From: an uncultured Microcaldota archaeon
GTDB lineage: Archaea; Micrarchaeota; Micrarchaeia; Burarchaeales; Fermentimicrarchaeaceae
DNA: 33,057 nucleotides
Reading direction: 5' to 3'
Assembly: GCA_903921825.1 (NCBI GenBank)
Contig: CAIXRF010000090.1
Coordinates: forward strand, 1 to 33,057
In this document: positions 15,537 through 23,001 of the stretch, in pieces
Numbering within the stretch: position 1 is the stretch's first letter
Layout of the letters: the number at the start of each line of letters is the position of its first letter
Notes under the pieces: model-generated
Told to the model about the DNA's origin: nothing
Databases searched by the model: none
The model's input: the letters and a program-made list of their open reading frames with translations, nothing else
Position numbers and translations under genes: made by a program

Positions 15537-16450
15537 AAATTGGTGAAAGAAGCAAGGGCTTCGCCTTCGTTTTCGCAACTGCAGTAATCTCCGGCGTTTC
15601 CATCTTCCTGAACAAGTTCGCGCTCGCCTCCTTCAACCCCTTCGTCTTCACAACTTTGAAGAACTCCGCCGTATTGCTCTTCCTTTTGGCAGGCCTGCTA
15701 CTCACCCTACGCTACAAGGAGCTCCTCTCCATGAAGCTGCGCGACTGGCGCAACCTGCTCCTCATCGGCATAATTGGCGGCTCCATCCCATTCCTCCTGT
15801 TCTTCTGGGGGCTTTCGCAGACTTCTGCGGCAAATGCCTCCCTTCTCCAAAAATCCGTCTTCCTTCCCGCCTCCGCGCTCGCCTTCCTCGTCCTCAAGGA
15901 GAGGCTCAGCAAGCTGCAGCTCGCAGGCACATGCCTTCTCTTCATCGGCGCAGCACTTTTCGCAGGCTTCAGCTTCACCACGCTCGCAGCCGGCGACCTG
16001 GCGATAATTGCCGCCGTGCTTCTCTGGTCCGCAGAGGACGTAATCTCGAAATACGCCCTGCGCAGCGTCTCCTCAAGCACCGTAGTTTTCGGCAGGATGT
16101 TCTTCGGCTCGCTCGTGATGGTCTGCTTCCTTGGGGCAACCTCCCAGCTGCCCAACCCCGCCGCACTCACGGCGAATCATTATCTCTGGCTCTTGCTCAC
16201 TTCGCTCCTGCTGCTCGGCTACCAGCTCACATTCTATTCGGGCCTGGCAAGGCTGAAGGTCGGCGAGGCGGCTGCAGTCCTCGTCTTCGGCAGCGTCGTG
16301 ACGACGGCGCTCTCGCTCAGCATCGGCATCCTCCCAGGCGTCTACGAGCTTCTTGGCGCGGCGGCAGTAACCATTGGCGTTGCGGCGGTCGCCATATCTC
16401 CGCTTTATAAACTTGGAAAACAGGAAGAAATAGCGCCAATGACGATATGA
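15533..16450 (+). CDS. EamA/DMT-family transporter
   Basis: The 305-residue protein has about ten membrane helices arranged as two five-helix EamA repeats, roughly residues 10-140 and 150-290. Family marks include FFWGLSQTSAANASLLQKS, LVLKERLSKLQLAG and FYSGLARLKVGEAAAVLVFGSVVTTALS. Members of this drug/metabolite superfamily export amino acids, metabolites or sugars; the substrate cannot be told here. The ATG overlaps the HypC-like stop (ATGA) and has GGAGG upstream, giving tight coupling. A GTG five codons earlier is less likely. Confidence 0.88.
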   Translation: MKIGERSKGFAFVFATAVISGVSIFLNKFALASFNPFVFTTLKNSAVLLFLLAGLLLTLRYKELLSMKLRDWRNLLLIGIIGGSIPFLLFFWGLSQTSAANASLLQKSVFLPASALAFLVLKERLSKLQLAGTCLLFIGAALFAGFSFTTLAAGDLAIIAAVLLWSAEDVISKYALRSVSSSTVVFGRMFFGSLVMVCFLGATSQLPNPAALTANHYLWLLLTSLLLLGYQLTFYSGLARLKVGEAAAVLVFGSVVTTALSLSIGILPGVYELLGAAAVTIGVAAVAISPLYKLGKQEEIAPMTI

Positions 16451-16563
16451 ACAACCGCTGACCCGCAAGGGAATGACGTCGTCGACAGAAGCGGAGGCGC
16501 ATATTCCTTTTCGGTGCCGCCCCTTCGGGGACGCTCCTCGACTTCGTCTCGTCGCTCGACATC
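16451..16563. other. Convergent intergenic region with hairpin
   Basis: The 113 bases between two converging genes contain ccccttcgggg at about 16520-16530, a short stem capped by a TTCG loop. Nearby are self-complementary words (gacgtc, gtcgac) and two ctcgac repeats. I see no gene. It may terminate one or both neighbours or be a structured RNA. Confidence 0.3.
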
Positions 16564-16989
16564 CTAAGCTTCTGCTTTTTCTATATTCACCGTAATTTCC
16601 CACACGCTCCAAGGCACGCCGCTTTCGCGGAGCTTCCTCATCGCATGCCCCTTCGTTATCTTGTTGTTAGAACAGTTGGCCAGGCATTCTACCTCGTGAT
16701 ACCGTTTCTCTTCCACCAGCTTGTCTACATCTTTCGGGGCGGCTTCATCATACTTCTCGTGCGCGAAATCCCATAACGCTTCCCTTCCGATGATTTGTGC
16801 GACGCCCCATACGGCAGCATAATTGCCCCTTTCCGCCAGTGTCTTCATTCCGCCTTTGACAACCTCGTCAAAGCCGGCACCTTTCCCTTCGATGAAGTGT
16901 ATTATGTCAAGCGTATTCCCTGTTTTTACTAGCCTGTCCAGTTCCCGCAGCCTAGCTGATTCTATACTATGGAGTTTGGTCGTCTGCAT
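16564..16989 (-). CDS. Small helical protein of unknown function
   Basis: The 141-residue, mostly helical soluble protein has no motif I recognise. It looks alpha-solenoid-like, with short repeated helical pairs (DEVVKGGMKTLAERGNYAAV, DVDKLVEEKRYHEVECLAN). The ATG has a GGTGA site four bases upstream and a TATA box about 37 bases upstream, so the gene is well supported by its signals. It is monocistronic, convergent with the transporter gene. Confidence 0.7.
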   Translation of the reverse strand: MQTTKLHSIESARLRELDRLVKTGNTLDIIHFIEGKGAGFDEVVKGGMKTLAERGNYAAVWGVAQIIGREALWDFAHEKYDEAAPKDVDKLVEEKRYHEVECLANCSNNKITKGHAMRKLRESGVPWSVWEITVNIEKAEA

Positions 16990-17022
16990 TCCATCACCAA
17001 CTCACTTTTTAGATCTGGAACA

Positions 17023-17030
17023 ATATATAT
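17023..17030 (-). promoter_or_regulatory. TATA box for the gene starting at 16989
   Basis: atatatat (minus strand) is centred about 37 bases upstream of the ATG, predicting a leader of about 12 nt that includes the GGTGA site. Confidence 0.5.
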
Positions 17031-17084
17031 CCGCGCCTGCGACGGCGAGGCGCCGGGGGTTTCTCGGGCGGAACCGCATTATGC

Positions 17085-17093
17085 TTTTTAAAT
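17085..17093 (+). promoter_or_regulatory. TATA box for the VIT1/CCC1-like gene
   Basis: tttttaaat is centred 26 bases before the ATG at 17115, so the transcript is probably leaderless. Confidence 0.5.
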
Positions 17094-17114
17094 CAGGGCA
17101 TATGAGAGAATAGC

Positions 17115-17648
17115 ATGGACTTCCTGCGCCAGCTCGAGGGGGCGGCCTTCGGGATGGGCGATGGCGTAATCTGCGCCCTAGGAATGATAGTGGGCACAGC
17201 GGCTGCCACTTCGGATCCCAGGGCCGTAATCATGGTCGGGCTCGTCGGAGGCGTTGCGGACGCATTCGGGAATTCCATCGGCTTCTACATCTCGCAGTCC
17301 GCTGAGCGGGGCGTCCAGAAGAACGAGGTGAGGGGTGGGAAGAGGACGCGCGTTCATACGACGTCCGAGAACATAATGAACGGCGTTGCCTCCTTCATCA
17401 GCACGATAGTAATATTCACGATAATCGTCGCCCCATACCTCATCTTCCCGCTGGGCACAGCAATATGGGTCTCCTTCATAGTGGGGCTTGGGATGCTTGC
17501 CCTGCTTGGCGCTTATGTTGCAGGGCTGAGCAGGGAAAACAGGCTCACCACGGCGCTGGAGTATGCAGTCCTCGGGCTCGTAGGTGCCGTAGTAAGCTAT
17601 CTCGTCGGCTACAGGCTCGGAACGATGCTTGGGCTCCAGCACGCCTGA
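17115..17648 (+). CDS. VIT1/CCC1-family (DUF125) membrane transporter
   Basis: The 177-residue protein has about five membrane segments. The first helix carries the family pattern GMGDGVICALGMIVGTAAAT; then come GLVGGVADAFGNSIGFYISQSAERG, a short charged cytoplasmic loop (NEVRGGKRTRVH) and three further helices. VIT1/CCC1 proteins move Fe2+ or Mn2+ out of the cytosol. Compared with typical members of about 230 residues, the loop between helices 2 and 3 is short and lacks the acidic metal-binding cluster, so the transported ion is uncertain. It has its own promoter and is convergent with the aldolase gene 23 bases downstream. Confidence 0.75.
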   Translation: MDFLRQLEGAAFGMGDGVICALGMIVGTAAATSDPRAVIMVGLVGGVADAFGNSIGFYISQSAERGVQKNEVRGGKRTRVHTTSENIMNGVASFISTIVIFTIIVAPYLIFPLGTAIWVSFIVGLGMLALLGAYVAGLSRENRLTTALEYAVLGLVGAVVSYLVGYRLGTMLGLQHA

Positions 17649-17671
17649 ACTCACACTCGAGCTTGCTGAAT

Positions 17672-18598
17672 CTACGCGGGGGCCTTGGAGGGCCTGAGCT
17701 CCTTGAGCGCCTCTTCAACCGACTTGTTGCCGAGCGTTATTGCGGATATGGCGTTGCACATTCCCACAGCTTCCTCAAGGGGCTTTTGGTGGATATTCCG
17801 CCCGGTCGCGTTCCCGGAAGCGCCGCTGACGTGAATCTGTTCGTGCAGCTGCTTGAGGAACTTCGCCGAATCGGTCGAAGAGCCGCCGGCGCACACGACG
17901 CGCGTCCTGCCCGCGGCAACGACCGCTTCCTTGAAGATCTGCGCGGAGTCCGCTCCCGCTTTGCTCGGGTAGTTGACTTTCACGAAATCTGAGCCCAGCG
18001 TCACCGCAGCTCCGGTCGCGCCCGCAATCAGGTGGGGGTCCTTCTCATCCTTGACCGCCTTGCCGCGCGGGTAAATCCAGAGGACCACGAGCAGGCCGTT
18101 CGCGTGAGCGTCGCGGATTATCTCCATCGCCTGCTTGAGCATCTTGTGCTCGTATTCGCTTCCCAAATAGACAGTGTACCCCACCACGAGAACCTTGAGC
18201 CCCGAGTTCCTCTTGAATTCCACAACCTGCCCGACGCTCGTCATCTGCGAGCTGTACGGGTCCTGCTGCTCGGTCTTCACGAGGTGCGTCTTGGAGTTGA
18301 GCTTAATCAGGTATTGGATGCTCGGGTAGTCCGCGCCGTACCGCGCGGCGAGGCCGAGCTGTATGGCGAATACGCCGATGGTGCCCTTGCTCGCAATGCG
18401 GAACATATGCTCCGGGTCGTTATCGTCAGCGGCGATTCCCGCACCACAAAAATCGTCGTTGAGGTGCTCCACTTTCTGGTCCCCCGCGAACAGCATTAGC
18501 CTTCCCGTGCCGCGCGTCGCGGCAATGAAGTTTTTCGCGTACTCCGCCCTCATGTTTGGCGGGACGTCAAGCGGCACTTTCACGTCTTTCACTTCCAT
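17672..18598 (-). CDS. Fructose-bisphosphate aldolase, archaeal class I (DhnA-type)
   Basis: The 308-residue TIM-barrel protein matches archaeal class I aldolases, which interconvert fructose 1,6-bisphosphate with glyceraldehyde 3-phosphate and dihydroxyacetone phosphate through a Schiff base. The likely Schiff-base residue is Lys207 in GSDFVKVNYP. AGDQKVEH near the N-terminus corresponds to the first-strand Asp motif. CAGGSS and the late SGASGNATGRNIHQ segment look like the phosphate-binding loops. The ATG at 18598 is chosen because GAGGGGTG lies seven bases upstream; a GTG at 18607 is possible. The gene starts 12 bases after the fructose-bisphosphatase stop, so the two form an operon of consecutive gluconeogenic steps. 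Confidence 0.88.
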   Translation of the reverse strand: MEVKDVKVPLDVPPNMRAEYAKNFIAATRGTGRLMLFAGDQKVEHLNDDFCGAGIAADDNDPEHMFRIASKGTIGVFAIQLGLAARYGADYPSIQYLIKLNSKTHLVKTEQQDPYSSQMTSVGQVVEFKRNSGLKVLVVGYTVYLGSEYEHKMLKQAMEIIRDAHANGLLVVLWIYPRGKAVKDEKDPHLIAGATGAAVTLGSDFVKVNYPSKAGADSAQIFKEAVVAAGRTRVVCAGGSSTDSAKFLKQLHEQIHVSGASGNATGRNIHQKPLEEAVGMCNAISAITLGNKSVEEALKELRPSKAPA

Positions 18599-18610
18599 GC
18601 AACACACCCC

Positions 18611-19504
18611 TCATGCTTTCAAATACGATTCCACTTTCTTCACGAGCTCCGTGTTCCCGAGGTAAATTGGCGTCCGTTGGTCCGAGTGGGTCGGCTTGAT
18701 TTCAAGCAAGCTCTTCCTGCCGTCGCTGCCATAACCCCCCGCCTGCGCGATGATGAACGCCATCGGGTTAGCCTCGCAGAGCACGCGCAGTTTCCCGTCC
18801 GGCTTGTCCGTCTGCGCAGGGTACGTGAAGATGCCGCCGTACTTTAGCAGCGTGTTCACGTCGCTCACCATGCAGCCGTTGTTGCGCGACTTCATGTCCG
18901 TCTTCTCGATTTCCGCCATGAATCTCGCGAAGCCGGGAAGCCATTTTTCCTTGCGGCCGCCCGGAACGTAAACCGCCGGCTTCTCCGGAAGCCTGATTCC
19001 TTCCGCGCGCAACAGGAACTGCTTGCCGTCGAAAATGAATTCGTTGACCCCCTTGCCCCACGTCGCTACCATCGTCGTCACGGGCCCGAAGAGCAGGTAG
19101 AGCGCCGCCTTCTGCTCTTTTCCCGGGGCAAGCGCGTCGCTTCCGCCGAAAATTGCGACGATGGTCCCCATCGCGAGATTCGTCTTGATGTTGGACGAGC
19201 CGTCCATCGGGTCTATGCACACCGCGTATTTCGCCCCGCCTGCAACCTTGACGATTTCCGGCTGCTCTTCGGTGAATATTGCGCAAACACGCTTGGACGC
19301 CACCAGCTTTTCGAGAATTGTCTTGTCCGCCCACACGTCGAGCTTCATCTGCTCTTCGCCGTAGACATTGGATGTGCCCGCGATTTCGGGTACTTGCGTG
19401 AGGAACCCGCCCCGGAGGGTCGGTGCCAAATCCGCAAAAAATGTGATGATGTCCGCGACGCCTTTCTCCACCTTATCCGCTGCAAGCTTCTGCGTCAGGT
19501 TCAC
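18611..19504 (-). CDS. fbp: Fructose-1,6-bisphosphatase, class I
   Basis: The 297-residue enzyme hydrolyses fructose 1,6-bisphosphate to fructose 6-phosphate, the irreversible step of gluconeogenesis. The metal-binding motif DPMDGSSN is at 98-105 (Asp98 and Asp101), with upstream Glu79 and Glu80 in FTEEQP. The C-terminal KLRVLCEANPMAFI and HSDQRTPIYLG signatures of the class I family are present, and the length is normal or slightly short. Many archaea use the unrelated bifunctional class V aldolase/phosphatase instead, so this bacterial/eukaryal-type enzyme paired with a separate aldolase is noteworthy. The start is GTG with GAGGGGGG upstream. A TATA box at 19593-19599 would give a leader of about 65 nt. 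Confidence 0.95.
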   Translation of the reverse strand: MNLTQKLAADKVEKGVADIITFFADLAPTLRGGFLTQVPEIAGTSNVYGEEQMKLDVWADKTILEKLVASKRVCAIFTEEQPEIVKVAGGAKYAVCIDPMDGSSNIKTNLAMGTIVAIFGGSDALAPGKEQKAALYLLFGPVTTMVATWGKGVNEFIFDGKQFLLRAEGIRLPEKPAVYVPGGRKEKWLPGFARFMAEIEKTDMKSRNNGCMVSDVNTLLKYGGIFTYPAQTDKPDGKLRVLCEANPMAFIIAQAGGYGSDGRKSLLEIKPTHSDQRTPIYLGNTELVKKVESYLKA

Positions 19505-19591
19505 GAAAATCCCCCCCTCGCGGTCTTAATCAGGCTAATAGCAGTCTTTCCTGCGACCATCTATACTCACCAATAGGGATTTGTTCAGAAA

Positions 19592-19600
19592 CTTTAAAAG
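19592..19600 (-). promoter_or_regulatory. Probable TATA box of the fbp-aldolase operon
   Basis: ttttaaag on the minus strand lies about 90 bases before the GTG at 19504, predicting a 60-70 nt leader. The core TTTAAA is self-complementary, so direction is not fixed. The rest of the 182-base gap (19505-19686) shows nothing recognisable. Confidence 0.35.
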
Positions 19601-19686
19601 CGCTCCCTCACCAATCCGTGCCTGCCCGTTGATCCGGCGACTGCAGAAGACGCATAACTGGGCGTAACTAAGTTGGCGTTTTGCGC

Positions 19687-20241
19687 TCAGCCATGCTGCT
19701 GCTTCACGTTTTCATACAGCTCGCTCAGCATAGTAACGGTTTTGTAAACATCCGAAGTCTTTACTGCCGGCGCGATATCCCTGATTTGCTTTATCGCGTC
19801 AGAGTACATCCCGGGATTGTCGCCGAACGTTTGCGCCATTGTGTCGAGCGACTCCAGCACTCCGCATCTCAGCCAGGTGCTGATGTCCTGAGATGGCTTG
19901 AAGAACGGCCCCAGAACCCCCTCCAGCTTCTCCAGTGTATCTGGCTTCAGCTTTGAAAGCGCGCCTATTTGGTCCTTCCACGCCAAGGGAAATGAAAGGT
20001 GAGGGTCCTTCCAGTCCGCAAGTGCATACATTGCTCCAGCGGACTTGTGCCCGTCCGTCATGCTGTCCTCCAGGCGCTTCACAAGCTCAAACGCCATATC
20101 CCTGCTCACCATCGCATTGAACTTGTTCAGGGATTCTGGGTCATTGCGCTTGAGCAGCTGCTCAGCCGCGTGCTTATCCGCAGGCTCCCTTATCCTTGAA
20201 AGCCAATCGGCACCCGCACCGTGCCTGAATGTAGTAGCCAT
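19687..20241 (-). CDS. Helical protein of unknown function
   Basis: The 184-residue soluble, mainly helical protein reads like a HEAT/armadillo-type solenoid: repeated amphipathic helices such as DMAFELVKRLEDSM, SAGAMYALADWKD and STWLRCGVLESLDTMAQ. I recognise no specific family. In-frame start codons up to 24 codons upstream overlap the TATA box (20263-20272), so the ATG at 20241, about 26 bases from that box, is preferred; the message would be leaderless. It is divergent from rtcB. Confidence 0.75.
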   Translation of the reverse strand: MATTFRHGAGADWLSRIREPADKHAAEQLLKRNDPESLNKFNAMVSRDMAFELVKRLEDSMTDGHKSAGAMYALADWKDPHLSFPLAWKDQIGALSKLKPDTLEKLEGVLGPFFKPSQDISTWLRCGVLESLDTMAQTFGDNPGMYSDAIKQIRDIAPAVKTSDVYKTVTMLSELYENVKQQHG

Positions 20242-20262
20242 ACATAAAACTGCGCTGTCAGA

Positions 20263-20272
20263 GAATATAAAT
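20263..20272 (-). promoter_or_regulatory. TATA box for the helical protein gene
   Basis: atttatattc on the minus strand is centred about 26 bases upstream of the ATG at 20241. Confidence 0.5.
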
Positions 20273-20375
20273 CCGCGTTGCATCCGCTTACCGCCAATCC
20301 GGCTCCGCATCACCTTATTAATTCTGACGTCGAAGATATGTCGCTCGGCTTGTGACTCGGCCGGCGGTGATTTCT

Positions 20376-21809
20376 GTGGTTGAACTGAAGCCTTTGGGTC
20401 CTGCGAAGTGGCAGGTTCCCTCCGAGGGGAAGATTCCGGTCTGGCTCTATGCGAACAGGGAGCTGGCGGAGAGCATGGGCCGCGACCGCACGCTCTGGCA
20501 GGCGCAGAACGTCGCGAAGCTGCCCGGAATCATCAAGGCATCGGAAGTGATGCCCGACGGCCACGAGGGCTACGGATTCCCGATTGGCGGTGTGGCTGCG
20601 TTCGACATGGAGGACGGAATTATCTCACCCGGCGGAGTTGGCTATGATATTAACTGCGGCGTCAGGATGATACTCACGAACCTCACTGTTGCTGAAGTCA
20701 AGCCGAAGATTGGGGACCTGATGTCCAAGCTGTTCGCCAACATCCCTTCAGGCGTCGGAAGCAAGGGAAGAATCCGGCTCACGAAGGAGGAGTTGGCTGC
20801 GCCGCTCCGCGAGGGGGCGCAGTGGGCCATCTCGAAAGGTTATGGCTGGAAGGAGGATTCGGAGCGGATTGAGGAGAACGGCAGGATGGAAGGGGCGGAC
20901 CCGTCGAAGTGCAGCGACATGGCGATGAAGCGTGGCGCCCCGCAGTTCGGCACGCTTGGCGCAGGAAACCACTTTTTGGAAGTGCAGAAGGTTGCGGAAA
21001 TCGTGGATGAGAAGACTGCGAAGGCATTCGGAATCGAGGCGAAGGACCAGGTAGTGATAATGCTCCACTGCGGCTCGCGTGGCTTCGGGCACCAGGTCTG
21101 CGACGATTACATCCGCGTCATGCTGCAGGCGTCGCAGAAATACGGAATCAATTTGCCTGACAAGGAATTGTGCTGCGCGCCAATCAACTCAAAGGAGGCG
21201 CAGGATTACGTCGGCGCGATGTATGCGGCAGTAAATTACGCTTTCTGCAACAGGCAGGTTATGACGCACTGGATAAGGGAAACGTTCCAGGATGTCTTCA
21301 AGAAATCGCCTGATGCGCTCAACATGCACATTGTCTACGACGTGTGCCACAACATCGCAAAATTCGAGGAGCACAAGGTGGACGGCGGAGCCAAGCAAGT
21401 CTGCGTGCACAGGAAAGGCGCGACAAGGGCTTTCGCAGCCGGAAGGAAGGAAATTCCGCAAATCTACAGGAGCGTGGGGCAGCCCGTCATCATCCCCGGG
21501 AGCATGGGAACGGCGAGCTACCTGCTCGTGGGAAGCGAGGGCGCGATGAATGAGAGCTGGGGCTCCACCTGCCATGGCGCAGGCAGGACGATGAGCCGCC
21601 ACGAGGCAATCCGGAGGTATCCCGCAGGGATGGTTGAGGGCGAGCTGCAGAAGAAAGGAATCGTCCTGAGGGCGACGGGAAAGGAAATCATCTCCGAGGA
21701 GGCATCGGGCGCTTACAAGGACGTTTCAGCAGTCGTCTCCAGCGTGCAGGAGGCGGGGCTCTCCCGCATCGTGGTCCGGCTCGAGCCCATGGGCGTTGCG
21801 AAAGGATGA
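20376..21809 (+). CDS. rtcB: RNA-splicing ligase RtcB
   Basis: The 477-residue enzyme joins 2',3'-cyclic-phosphate and 5'-OH RNA ends using GTP and Mn2+, chiefly in tRNA splicing and RNA repair. All key residues of the family are visible: Cys94 (DINCG), His199 (GNHFLEV), His231 (HCGSRG), His325 (CHNIAKFEEH) and the guanylated His400 (STCHGAGR). PGSMGTASY and the C-terminal PMGVAKG are typical. The start is set at GTG 20376, which has GGTGA five bases upstream and aligns with other RtcB N-termini; an earlier GTG at 20352 would add eight residues. The activating protein archease is encoded at 24242, two genes downstream on the same strand. Confidence 0.97.
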   Translation: MVELKPLGPAKWQVPSEGKIPVWLYANRELAESMGRDRTLWQAQNVAKLPGIIKASEVMPDGHEGYGFPIGGVAAFDMEDGIISPGGVGYDINCGVRMILTNLTVAEVKPKIGDLMSKLFANIPSGVGSKGRIRLTKEELAAPLREGAQWAISKGYGWKEDSERIEENGRMEGADPSKCSDMAMKRGAPQFGTLGAGNHFLEVQKVAEIVDEKTAKAFGIEAKDQVVIMLHCGSRGFGHQVCDDYIRVMLQASQKYGINLPDKELCCAPINSKEAQDYVGAMYAAVNYAFCNRQVMTHWIRETFQDVFKKSPDALNMHIVYDVCHNIAKFEEHKVDGGAKQVCVHRKGATRAFAAGRKEIPQIYRSVGQPVIIPGSMGTASYLLVGSEGAMNESWGSTCHGAGRTMSRHEAIRRYPAGMVEGELQKKGIVLRATGKEIISEEASGAYKDVSAVVSSVQEAGLSRIVVRLEPMGVAKG

Positions 21810-21827
21810 GCCTCCGACGGGGAATAA

Positions 21828-21840
21828 GGCTTATAAAGCC
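21828..21840 (+). promoter_or_regulatory. Symmetric TATA promoter for the Cys-rich lipoprotein
   Basis: ggcttataaagcc has complementary arms (GGCTT/AAGCC) around the TATA core. The same aaggcttataaa word occurs in the FKBP promoter at 7333-7344. The ATG is 50 bases downstream, preceded by GAGGTTGAT. Confidence 0.5.
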
Positions 21841-21889
21841 GAAGAGGGGAATTCTTCTACATCTGTACTAATGACGCGAGGTTGATGCG

Positions 21890-22921
21890 ATGAACTGTAA
21901 GTATCTTTTCGCTTTCGCCGTGCTTCTTACGGCGGGAATTGTGTTTTTCGGATGCTTGCAAATTGGTGCGAAAGCATGCAAGCTGGACTCTGACTGCAAG
22001 GGTTGGCAGACCTGCGACGTGCAGAGCGGCCGCTGCCTTCTGAGCACGGGCTTCTGCGACGCCGACAAGGACTGCAACGACTCGGTTAAGCAGTGCAACA
22101 CGGCGACGCATGCGTGCATTTACAGGGCTGGCTTCTGCGCCTCGGACTACGACTGCCCGGTTTGGGAATCGTGCGACACGTCCGCGGGCGAGTGCGCCGT
22201 GAAGGCGGGCTACTGTGCCAACGACGCGGGCTGCACCCAGTGGATGGCATGCAACCAGAGCACGCACGTCTGCCTCGCAAGGGGAGGCCTGTGCGAGGAT
22301 GATTATGACTGCGGAGCATGGCAGAGCTGCAATTCTACTCTGCACAGGTGCTTTGCCACGGCCAGCGCCTGCGACCTTGACGTGGAGTGCAACAGGTGGG
22401 AAACCTGCAACACGGGCTCCCACACCTGCCAGGTGAAGTCTGGCTTCTGCAACAACGACCTGCAGTGCGACCAGTACCACATGTGCGATTATACCACGCA
22501 CAAGTGCGAGCCGAAGAGCGAATACTGCTTCGGAGACGCACAGTGCAACTCCTGGCAGTACTGCGACACCGACAGCCACCTCTGCCAGGCGAAAGCGACC
22601 TACTGCAACGACAACAGGGACTGCGCGACATGGCAGTACTGCTTCGACGTGACGCACACCTGCGCGACTGCGGTGAGCTACTGCGCCGACGACACCGAGT
22701 GCGGCGGCTGGCAGGCATGCGACCTCAGCACGCACGCATGCAGGCTGAAGACAGGCTTCTGCGGCAGGAACGAGGACTGCACCCAGCCATCGAACATCTG
22801 CGACCTCGCGCCAGGGAGCCCGACGCTATACAAGTGCGTGCCAAGGGGCGCGCCCTGCAGCACCAACAATGACTGCCCGGGAACCGAGTGCGACCTCTAC
22901 AACCACAGGTGCAGGGGCTAG
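21890..22921 (+). CDS. Cysteine-rich repeat lipoprotein (12 four-cysteine repeats)
   Basis: The 343-residue protein has a signal peptide ending FFGC, so Cys22 is the probable lipid anchor. From residue 29 to the end it is about twelve tandem repeats, mostly 26 residues, with the pattern C-x5-C-x5-C-x6-C-x5-6. An acidic residue usually precedes the second cysteine, a Trp often lies between the second and third, and T/S-H lies before the fourth. About 48 cysteines imply dense disulfide bonding in an extracellular rod, built with the help of an oxidising folding machinery. The last two units are irregular. The repeats loosely recall Dickkopf-like or other cystine-knot-like modules, but I assign no function. 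It has its own promoter and a hairpin terminator. Confidence 0.85.
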   Translation: MNCKYLFAFAVLLTAGIVFFGCLQIGAKACKLDSDCKGWQTCDVQSGRCLLSTGFCDADKDCNDSVKQCNTATHACIYRAGFCASDYDCPVWESCDTSAGECAVKAGYCANDAGCTQWMACNQSTHVCLARGGLCEDDYDCGAWQSCNSTLHRCFATASACDLDVECNRWETCNTGSHTCQVKSGFCNNDLQCDQYHMCDYTTHKCEPKSEYCFGDAQCNSWQYCDTDSHLCQAKATYCNDNRDCATWQYCFDVTHTCATAVSYCADDTECGGWQACDLSTHACRLKTGFCGRNEDCTQPSNICDLAPGSPTLYKCVPRGAPCSTNNDCPGTECDLYNHRCRG

Positions 22922-22931
22922 GCGCAATAGT

Positions 22932-22966
22932 AAAGGGGGCGCAAGCCCCCTTTCTGCTTCTTTTTT
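22932..22966 (+). terminator. Hairpin plus T-tract terminator
   Basis: aaagggggc (22932-22940) pairs perfectly with gccccctt+t (22945-22953) around a GCAA tetraloop, giving a 9-bp stem. It is followed by a T-rich stretch ending in seven bases c-tttttt (22960-22966). It is placed 11 bases after the lipoprotein stop and resembles a bacterial intrinsic terminator. The T-tract runs into the TATA-like ttttttaaatt of the next gene. Confidence 0.75.
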
Positions 22967-23001
22967 AAATTCCCCGCCCTAATTGCTAGCAGGTGATTTG
23001 C

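Noticed and set aside
19611-19670. Short resemblance to the 5' end of archaeal 16S rRNA (gttgatcc)
   Set aside because: Only about eight contiguous bases match and the following sequence cannot be aligned, so it is probably chance.
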